A model generated the notes under the pieces. That model did no database searches, had not been told where the DNA came from, and saw only the letters and a program-made list of their open reading frames with translations. Source: Clostridiales bacterium (lineage in GTDB: Bacteria > Bacillota > Clostridia > Oscillospirales > Acutalibacteraceae). From it: DNA of 6,059 bases. The stretch covers positions 1 through 6,059 of the forward strand of contig JAJQDK010000034.1 of NCBI GenBank assembly GCA_021202245.1, read 5' to 3'. The position numbers and the translations under genes were made by a program. Below, piece after piece: positions 1 to 3,108 of the stretch. Numbering within the stretch: position 1 is the first letter of the stretch; each line of letters begins with the position of its first letter.

Positions 1-791
1 TCCTCAATGTCAAAAATATTCTTTTCAAGCTCCTCTGTGCTTTCGTCGTGCAGCGCCGCCACGGATTTTCTTTCTGTTTCGAGCGGCTTACGTATTGAAC
101 TGAGCTGTCTTGATTTATCCTTGATTTCGATATCAAGCTCGTTTGCCTGCCTCTCAAGCTCTGCCTTTGCCGCTCTCAAGCGTTGATTTTCCCCGTTTTG
201 AGCAAGAATATTTTGCTGCTGCTTAATCAAATCCGAAGCCGATACGGGCTCTGCGGGAACACCGTCGTAAAGCGGCGTTTCCTTTGCAAATTTCAGCTTT
301 TGGTCCGCAATCTGCCCTATGGTTCGGCGTTGATTGTATAAGGTTTTTTCTTCGTTTTCAAGCTCATAAAGCTCATCGCCTACGCCGATAATTCTCAACA
401 GAGTATCTGCCTTTTTCTTGCTCGTCTGATTTAAAAATCTCGGCAGGTCAAGCGCAAAGCTTTCTACAAAGCTGTTGAGCAGCTGCTGGCCGCCTCTGTT
501 TCCGCTTCTATCAGTGACCTTAAGGCTGCTGTTTTTCCCGCTGCGTTCAACGGTAATACCGTTGTCAAGAATAATCTTCAGATGAGGGTCAATGACAGAG
601 CCGTCACGCCTCGGAGCAGACGGTCTGAATTTGTCGCCCCCGAGCGCCCAAGCAATGCTGTCAAGAACAGAGGTCTTGCCCTGCCCGTTCCTCCCTCCGA
701 TTACCGTCAACCCGTTTTTGGTAGGACTGAGCTGAATGGCTTTAATCCTTTTTACATTTTCAAACTCCAATGAATTTATTTTTACTGACAT
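1..791 (-). CDS. Phage RecF/SbcC-like AAA ATPase, N-terminal part (runs off window)
   Basis: The frame is open from an ATG at 791 to the window edge (about 263 codons, no stop), so the C-terminal half is missing. The protein begins MSVKINSLEFENVKRIKAIQ, the usual opening strand of SMC/RecF/SbcC ATPases. It has a Walker A motif GRNGQGKT at residues 33-40 (Lys39). A Q-loop-like segment DLPRFLNQTSKKKA follows near residue 130, and a charged, Glu/Lys/Gln-rich, probably coiled-coil stretch runs from about residue 200. The start is fixed by GGAGGA at 799-804, 7 nt upstream. I recognise this family from phages of Clostridia, where it sits in early recombination/replication modules with single-strand annealing proteins. 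Its exact activity is not established to my knowledge; DNA end processing or recombination is inference. It is the last visible gene of the leftward early operon, 154 bp after the XRE gene. Confidence 0.88.
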   Translation of the reverse strand, partial: MSVKINSLEFENVKRIKAIQLSPTKNGLTVIGGRNGQGKTSVLDSIAWALGGDKFRPSAPRRDGSVIDPHLKIILDNGITVERSGKNSSLKVTDRSGNRGGQQLLNSFVESFALDLPRFLNQTSKKKADTLLRIIGVGDELYELENEEKTLYNQRRTIGQIADQKLKFAKETPLYDGVPAEPVSASDLIKQQQNILAQNGENQRLRAAKAELERQANELDIEIKDKSRQLSSIRKPLETERKSVAALHDESTEELEKNIFDIE

Positions 792-833
792 TTTTTAGTC
801 CTCCACCATTTAATACTCTGAAATTCTGAAAAA

Positions 834-851
834 TTGCATACTTTTATGCAA
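834..851. repeat. Inverted repeat in the leader of the ATPase gene
   Basis: TTGCATA (834-840) and TATGCAA (845-851) form a perfect 7-bp inverted repeat with a 4-bp spacer, about 45 bp upstream of the ATPase start. It resembles the TTGC...GCAA operators around 2054-2166, but the spacing differs (10 bp between TTGC and GCAA, not 6). It may therefore be a different site or a weak RNA hairpin. No consensus promoter for the ATPase gene was found here. Confidence 0.3.
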
Positions 852-875
852 ATTTCCGAAAAGTTTTTTAAGCTC

Positions 876-904
876 TTGACAATTCGCAAAAATTAGCTTA
901 ATAT
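876..904 (+). promoter_or_regulatory. Consensus sigma-A promoter for a small antisense RNA
   Basis: TTGACA at 876-881, a 17-bp spacer, then TAATAT at 899-904, on the strand opposite to all nearby genes. The predicted start is about 911. The -10 box lies inside a perfect 14-bp palindrome, CTTAATATATTAAG (897-910), which could bind a dimeric repressor. No protein-coding gene lies downstream on this strand. A terminator follows within 60 nt. Confidence 0.6.
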
Positions 905-910
905 ATTAAG

Positions 911-971
911 TATTGATTTTCTCATTTGCCGTCGGCAGCTTATATTCAGCTGTTGACGGCTTTTCCTTTTT
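911..971 (+). ncRNA. Candidate ~60-nt small RNA antisense to the 3' end of an XRE gene
   Basis: The predicted transcript starts about 7 nt after the -10 box and ends in an intrinsic terminator. The stem GCCGTCGGCAGCT (928-940) pairs with AGCTGTTGACGGC (948-960) over 13 bp, with two G-U wobbles and a 7-nt loop, followed by TTTTCCTTTTT. On the other strand the wobbles become A-C mismatches and no T-tract follows, so the structure fits plus-strand RNA. It overlaps the last codons and stop of the XRE gene ending at 946. The layout recalls lambda OOP RNA, antisense to the 3' end of cII. Function is inference. Confidence 0.5.
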
Positions 972-1209
972 CATCTGTTAATCCGAGTAGGTAGTCTGCG
1001 CTGACGTTCAATCTCTTGCAGATTATATATAGACTTTCAGCATTCGGAGTTGCCCTGTCATTTACGTAAGCAGATATTTTACTATGATTAAATCCGCACT
1101 TGCGTGCAGCTTCAGCCATATTCATTTCCCTGTCAAGTATTGCATAATACAATCGCTTGCCGAAGCCTTTAACCTTGATTTTGCGCTCGGTATGTTTTAC
1201 TCTCGACAT
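946..1209 (-). CDS. XRE-family helix-turn-helix protein
   Basis: An 87-aa protein, almost all one HTH_XRE domain (about residues 14-76). The segment MAEAARKCGFNHSKISAYVN is the helix-turn-helix, and NAESLYIICKRLNVSADYLL is the typical helix 4/5 pattern ending in the family-type SADYLLGLTDE. It has no dimerisation or cleavage domain, so it resembles Cro-type or accessory phage regulators. Its ATG (1209) lies inside the preceding gene, overlapping it by 13 bp, which suggests translational coupling. An AAGGTGG-type ribosome binding site lies just upstream, inside that gene. It ends with TGA at 946-948. The stop region overlaps the hairpin of the opposing candidate RNA at 911-971, so its mRNA 3' end could be an antisense target. 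Confidence 0.85.
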   Translation of the reverse strand: MSRVKHTERKIKVKGFGKRLYYAILDREMNMAEAARKCGFNHSKISAYVNDRATPNAESLYIICKRLNVSADYLLGLTDEKGKAVNS

Positions 1210-1451
1210 TCAAATTCCACCACCTTCCTGCTTGTAAAGTCCTTGCGTACCGGCTCGCCCTCGCTTGACAGCGCAAACCTAAGAGCTTTAAAAAATCTCT
1301 TGAGTGAGCGGTTGAGCTTCATTCTTTTTGTCGGTTCAACCTCATTGAGATTGAGCTTCTGACAAGCGAGCCACGTGTGTTCATTGCTTGCGTTGCCTAC
1401 GCAGCTTATCCTGCCGTTTTTGAATTTGATTGTGATTTTTTCTGCTTTCAT
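1197..1451 (-). CDS. Hypothetical protein in early operon, 84 aa
   Basis: I do not recognise this protein. It begins MKAEKITIKFKNGRISCVGN, which looks like a short beta hairpin, and continues with a basic stretch (about residues 40-60, rich in Lys and Arg: KRMKLNRSLKRFFKALR) that could bind nucleic acid or form an amphipathic helix. There is no signal peptide or membrane segment. The start at 1451 follows a GGAGAC site by 7 nt, and the gene begins 15 bp after the stop of the upstream gene. Its 3' end overlaps the next XRE gene by 13 bp. That tight operon position, and a better start context than the opposing frame (1084-1362), support it as a real gene. Function unknown. Confidence 0.7.
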   Translation of the reverse strand: MKAEKITIKFKNGRISCVGNASNEHTWLACQKLNLNEVEPTKRMKLNRSLKRFFKALRFALSSEGEPVRKDFTSRKVVEFECRE

Positions 1452-1466
1452 TTCTTTTGTCTCCTT

Positions 1467-1733
1467 TTAATTAGTTTTTGCAATCAGTGAATTTAATGTC
1501 TGCTTTAAAGCGTCAATATCAACGCCGTTTCTAAAAGCCTTAAGGCGCTCGCAAGGTATGCAATAGGTCCATCTGCCGCCCTTGCCCTTTACGCCGCAGC
1601 CATACGGAAGCCTGCCCTGCTGCAGGCCCTCGTAAATTTGTGTCGGCGCAACGTCTAAAAATTTCGCCGCAACCTTAACAGGGACATTCTCATATTCTTG
1701 TCCGGTGTCGGGATTAACTAATAAATTTTCCAT
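1467..1733 (-). CDS. Excisionase-like / HTH_17-type DNA-binding protein, 88 aa
   Basis: Residues about 16-45, VPVKVAAKFLDVAPTQIYEG followed by LQQGRLPYG, match the layout of small MerR-like winged-helix proteins (HTH_17, excisionase type): conserved start of a helix, the AAKFLDV turn, a recognition helix, then an LP wing. The C-terminal half has a GRWTYCIPCERLKAFRNG segment, also usual in these phage proteins. The start (1733) is preceded at a good distance by a GAGGAGGAG ribosome binding site. It sits 21 bp after the Cro-like gene in the same operon. An excisionase role, directing the tyrosine integrase towards excision, would fit its lytic-side position, but it may instead be a general early regulator. 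Confidence 0.75.
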   Translation of the reverse strand: MENLLVNPDTGQEYENVPVKVAAKFLDVAPTQIYEGLQQGRLPYGCGVKGKGGRWTYCIPCERLKAFRNGVDIDALKQTLNSLIAKTN

Positions 1734-1754
1734 ATTCTCTCCTCCTCACATTAC

Positions 1755-2021
1755 CTAATGACCGTTGCATTCTTCCTGCTTCAGCTCCAATCTTTTGTTG
1801 CATTTATGCGACAAACTGACTAAAAAAATTGATTGTGCTTCGTCAGCCGATAAAGATAATGCTGACGCAATTAAATCAGCTTGCTTAATCGTAAAATCCT
1901 CACCACCGTTTGATAATTTGCGATACATAGTACTTTTATCAATGCCGATAGTGATTGCTAATTTTTCAGGAGTAAGTCTTTTTTCTTTAATAACGCCCTT
2001 TAATTTATCAACATTAGTCAT
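1755..2021 (-). CDS. Cro-like HTH regulator, first gene of the leftward early operon
   Basis: An 88-aa protein with an N-terminal helix-turn-helix: TPEKLAITIGIDKSTMYRKL at about residues 17-36, followed by FTIKQADLIASALSLSADEA, the usual next helices of phage HTH proteins of this size. It has no C-terminal effector domain. The start at 2021 is set by an AAGGAGGTG site ending 5 nt upstream. A consensus promoter at 2075-2103 reads into it. Divergent from the CI-like repressor, it takes the place of Cro in the lysis-lysogeny switch. An operator-like repeat (1798-1814) lies inside its 3' coding part. It is the only gene here ending with TAG (1755-1757); reading through that TAG would add only three residues before a TGA. 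Confidence 0.85.
   Translation of the reverse strand: MTNVDKLKGVIKEKRLTPEKLAITIGIDKSTMYRKLSNGGEDFTIKQADLIASALSLSADEAQSIFLVSLSHKCNKRLELKQEECNGH
1798..1814. promoter_or_regulatory. Operator-like repeat O4 inside the Cro-like gene
   Basis: TTGCATTTATGCGACAA differs at one base of 17 from the repeat at 2054-2070. With flanks it is a near-perfect 22-bp palindrome (TTTGTTGCAT / ATGCGACAAA arms, 1795-1816). The TTGC-N6-GCRA core is shared with the three repeats in the intergenic region. A regulator bound here could act as a roadblock or looping partner. The coding origin of the sequence makes this less certain than the intergenic copies. Confidence 0.45.
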
Positions 2022-2053
2022 ATTTGCACCTCCTTAATTTATTTTTAATTTAT

Positions 2054-2070
2054 TTGCATTTCTGCGACAA
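2054..2070. promoter_or_regulatory. Operator-like repeat O1 at the early-operon start site
   Basis: TTGCATTTCTGCGACAA carries the TTGC-N6-GCRA core. It covers the predicted transcription start (about 2068) of the leftward early promoter, where a bound repressor would block initiation. It shares 16 of 17 bases with the copy at 1798-1814. Confidence 0.6.
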
Positions 2071-2074
2071 TTAA

Positions 2075-2103
2075 ATAATAACACTATCCCTCTTAAAAGT
2101 CAA
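2075..2103 (-). promoter_or_regulatory. Leftward early promoter (Pcro-like)
   Basis: Read on the minus strand: TTGACT (2103-2098), a 17-bp spacer, TATTAT (2080-2075), predicted start about 2068. It leads into the Cro-like gene (ATG at 2021) with a 47-nt leader. It is flanked by operator-like repeats at 2054-2070 and 2109-2128, as expected for a repressor-controlled phage early promoter. Confidence 0.75.
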
Positions 2104-2108
2104 TAGTG

Positions 2109-2128
2109 TTTTTGCAGTTTCGCAAAAC
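2109..2128. promoter_or_regulatory. Operator-like repeat O2
   Basis: TTTTTGC-AGTTTC-GCAAAAC is an inverted repeat with the TTGC-N6-GCAA core at 2112-2125. It lies just upstream of the -35 box of the leftward promoter and between the two divergent promoters. It has the same half-site spacing as O1 and O3. Confidence 0.6.
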
Positions 2129-2151
2129 TTTTTTTATTTTTTGAAAAAATA

Positions 2152-2167
2152 GTTGCATTTTCGCAAC
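2152..2167. promoter_or_regulatory. Operator-like repeat O3 over the toxin promoter
   Basis: GTTGC-ATTTTC-GCAAC is a perfect 5-bp-arm palindrome with the common TTGC-N6-GCAA core. It covers the -35 box (2153-2158) of the rightward promoter, so binding of a phage repressor here should shut off the toxin transcript. Read on the minus strand the same repeat is followed by TATTTTTT and could also act as a weak terminator. Confidence 0.6.
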
Positions 2168-2181
2168 CACTATGATATAAT
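2153..2181 (+). promoter_or_regulatory. Promoter of the small hydrophobic peptide mRNA
   Basis: TTGCAT (2153-2158), a 17-bp spacer and a perfect TATAAT (2176-2181) preceded by TG (extended -10). The predicted start is A2188. With the terminator at 2303-2337 this gives an mRNA of about 150 nt carrying a single 21-codon ORF. The -35 box is embedded in operator-like repeat O3. Confidence 0.75.
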
Positions 2182-2214
2182 AATATCAGTAAAGGAATGG
2201 CGGCGGTTGTTCTC

Positions 2215-2236
2215 ACTCCCCTATGAAAAGGGGTGT
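2215..2236 (+). promoter_or_regulatory. Hairpin sequestering the toxin ribosome binding site
   Basis: CCCC (2218-2221) pairs with GGGG (2230-2233), with two further outer pairs (C2216-G2235, A2215-T2236) beyond a T-T mismatch. The GGGG is the core of the AAAGGGGTG ribosome binding site, 5 nt before the ATG at 2239, so the peptide start is masked in the folded mRNA. Such masking is common in type I toxin mRNAs. Confidence 0.55.
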
Positions 2237-2238
2237 AT

Positions 2239-2304
2239 ATGTTGCAGTACATAATTTGTTTTACGTTATTAGTAGCTGTTATAGTTTTGTGCATAAAGAA
2301 ATAA
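2239..2304 (+). CDS. 21-aa hydrophobic peptide, probable type I toxin
   Basis: The ORF reads MLQYIICFTLLVAVIVLC then IKK: one continuous hydrophobic stretch (residues 4-18) able to span a membrane, closed by a dibasic tail. This is the general form of type I toxins such as TxpA, BsrG, Fst and AapA1, although I cannot assign it to a named family. The ATG at 2239 follows AAAGGGGTG by 5 nt. The mRNA has its own consensus promoter, a hairpin masking the ribosome binding site, and a terminator starting at the stop codon. A convergent antisense RNA from 2384 overlaps the 3' end. A 10-bp 5'-to-3' pairing is also possible (2202-2211 with 2300-2309). Likely role: membrane-damaging peptide held silent by RNA. 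An overlapping frame from ATG 2223 (38 codons, stop inside the terminator) is less plausible. Confidence 0.7.
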   Translation: MLQYIICFTLLVAVIVLCIKK

Positions 2305-2384
2305 CCGCCCTGTACTGTGAATACAGAGCGGTTTTTTAAAGTAAACCAATCATTTTGCGGAACAGCCAAAACCATTCCTTTACT
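2294..2384 (-). ncRNA. Candidate antitoxin antisense RNA (~90 nt)
   Basis: The predicted transcript starts at 2384, 7 nt after a consensus minus-strand promoter, and runs leftward through the toxin terminator. It would end at the same hairpin read in reverse: CCGCTCTGTA / TACAGGGCGG then TTATTTCTTT, with U-G pairing closing the stem. It overlaps the toxin mRNA by about 45 nt at the 3' end, the arrangement of RatA with txpA and SR4 with bsrG in Bacillus subtilis. There is no ORF with a ribosome binding site in it. The first 13 nt equal those of the toxin mRNA. Confidence 0.6.
2303..2337 (+). terminator. Bidirectional intrinsic terminator of the toxin mRNA
   Basis: AACCGC (2303-2308) pairs with GCGGTT (2328-2333) and CTGTA (2310-2314) with TACAG (2322-2326). 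There is one C-A mismatch (2309/2327) and a 7-nt loop, and the T6 run is at 2332-2337. It starts at the last two bases of the toxin stop codon. In reverse the mismatch becomes U-G and a U-rich tail follows, so it can also end the antisense RNA. Confidence 0.85.
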
Positions 2385-2390
2385 ATCTAA

Positions 2391-2419
2391 ATAATACAAC
2401 TGATTTTGAATTTTGTCAA
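2391..2419 (-). promoter_or_regulatory. Consensus promoter of the antitoxin RNA
   Basis: On the minus strand: TTGACA (2419-2414), a 17-bp spacer and TATTAT (2396-2391), predicted start A at 2384. Its -35 region sits inside the inverted repeat 2410-2427 and overlaps back to back with a possible repressor-gene promoter. Confidence 0.7.
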
Positions 2420-2434
2420 TACAAAATTTATTTT
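2406..2434 (+). promoter_or_regulatory. Possible promoter of the CI-like repressor gene
   Basis: TTGAAT (2406-2411), a 17-bp spacer, TATTTT (2429-2434). The predicted start (about 2441-2443) would leave a very short leader before ATG 2449, or none if translation began at ATG 2443. It is weaker than the other promoters here, but it is the best plus-strand candidate after the terminator at 2337. Confidence 0.4.
2410..2427. promoter_or_regulatory. Inverted repeat between antitoxin and repressor promoters
   Basis: ATTTTGT (2410-2416) and ACAAAAT (2421-2427) are perfect 7-bp arms around CAAT. The repeat lies 21 bp upstream of the repressor start and covers the -35 box of the antitoxin RNA promoter. 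Its sequence differs from the TTGC-N6-GCAA operators, so it may be read by another protein or serve autoregulation. Confidence 0.5.
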
Positions 2435-2448
2435 TTTAGGTGATGAAT

Positions 2449-3087
2449 ATGACTATAGGCGAAAGAATCAAGGCGTTAAGAAAACAAAGAGGAATTTCTG
2501 TAGAAAAGTTAGCGGAGCTTTTAAATAAAGACCGAGCTACAATCTATAGGTATGAGAGTAATGAAATCGAAAAACTGCCTACAAGTGTTTTAGAGCCGCT
2601 TTGTAAAGTCTTGAACACAACTCCTGCTTATCTTATGGGTTGGGAAAGCAACAAAAGCGAACAATCTAACGCAATACCGCTTCCAACCGACAACATTTTT
2701 ATGTGTCCCCTCTTTGACAGCGTTGCAGCCGGCTTCGGCGCTGCTGCTCAGGACATAGTAACGGAATATATTCCGACTTATATCAGCTGCCCGTCCGAAA
2801 GCGATATGTACATCTGGATAAATGTTAAAGGCGATAGTATGGCGCCCTTGATAGACGACGGCAGCAAAATCTTAGTGAAAAAGCAAAACTCAATTGACAG
2901 TGGGCAAATAGCCGTTGCCTTAATTGACGGCGATGAAGCCGTTGTAAAGAAAATCAATTACGGAGATGACTGGATAGAGTTGGTATCAATCAATCCGTAC
3001 TACCCCGTAAGACGTTTTGAAGGCAGTGATGTACAGTCAATATCTATTCTCGGACTGGTTAAAGAGGTAAGCAAATCCTTACAGTAA
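2449..3087 (+). CDS. CI/LexA-like phage repressor with S24 peptidase domain
   Basis: A 212-aa protein from ATG 2449, chosen because AGGTGA (2438-2443) lies 5 nt upstream; the GTG at 2440 and ATG at 2443 overlap that site. Residues 3-66 are an HTH_XRE domain (MTIGERIKALRKQRGIS, then the DNA-contact helix KDRATIYRYESNE). Residues 85-212 are a LexA/UmuD-type S24 domain. The catalytic Ser130 lies in VKGDSMAPL, the Lys dyad partner is Lys167 in DEAVVKKIN, and the likely self-cleavage bond is Ala94-Gly95 in DSVAAGFG. This is the standard design of a prophage maintenance repressor inactivated by RecA-stimulated self-cleavage after DNA damage. It is divergent from the Cro-like gene and should bind operators between them. 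Which of the two repeat families it reads cannot be told from sequence. Confidence 0.93.
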   Translation: MTIGERIKALRKQRGISVEKLAELLNKDRATIYRYESNEIEKLPTSVLEPLCKVLNTTPAYLMGWESNKSEQSNAIPLPTDNIFMCPLFDSVAAGFGAAAQDIVTEYIPTYISCPSESDMYIWINVKGDSMAPLIDDGSKILVKKQNSIDSGQIAVALIDGDEAVVKKINYGDDWIELVSINPYYPVRRFEGSDVQSISILGLVKEVSKSLQ

Positions 3088-3108
3088 ATTGTGAGAGAGG
3101 GATAAAAA

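Larger units (their letters stand above)
2188..2384. repeat. 197-bp segment bounded by 13-bp perfect inverted repeats
   Basis: AGTAAAGGAATGG at 2188-2200 is repeated as its exact reverse complement at 2372-2384. The two outermost bases coincide with the predicted +1 positions of the two convergent promoters (2153-2181 plus, 2391-2419 minus). Both RNAs would therefore start with the same 13 nt. ATC flanks the segment on both sides (2185-2187 and 2385-2387), a possible but statistically weak target duplication. The meaning is open: a shared RNA 5' element, an invertible segment, or a small inserted element. Confidence 0.7.

Noticed and set aside
582..773. 63-codon plus-strand ORF
   Set aside because: Shadow of the Walker A region of the minus-strand ATPase; no start signal.
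1084..1362. 92-codon plus-strand ORF
   Set aside because: Lies opposite two operon genes that have ribosome binding sites and tight spacing; no promoter or start context of its own.
1765..2037. 90-codon plus-strand ORF
   Set aside because: Opposite the Cro-like HTH gene; no ribosome binding site.
2262..2297. Possible second antisense promoter inside the toxin ORF (TTTATG-N17-TACTAA, minus strand)
   Set aside because: It could give an RNA against the toxin 5' leader, as with IsoA1, but both boxes are weak compared with the consensus promoter at 2391-2419, which already explains an antitoxin.
2188..2384. MITE or insertion sequence with 3-bp ATC target duplication
   Set aside because: Both promoters lie outside the repeats with starts at their outer ends, which an insertion would not arrange by itself; a 3-bp match is weak evidence. 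Kept only as an alternative.
2100..2399. 99-codon minus-strand ORF
   Set aside because: It crosses the toxin mRNA, both promoters and the terminator; its composition is not protein-like and structured RNA explains the region better.
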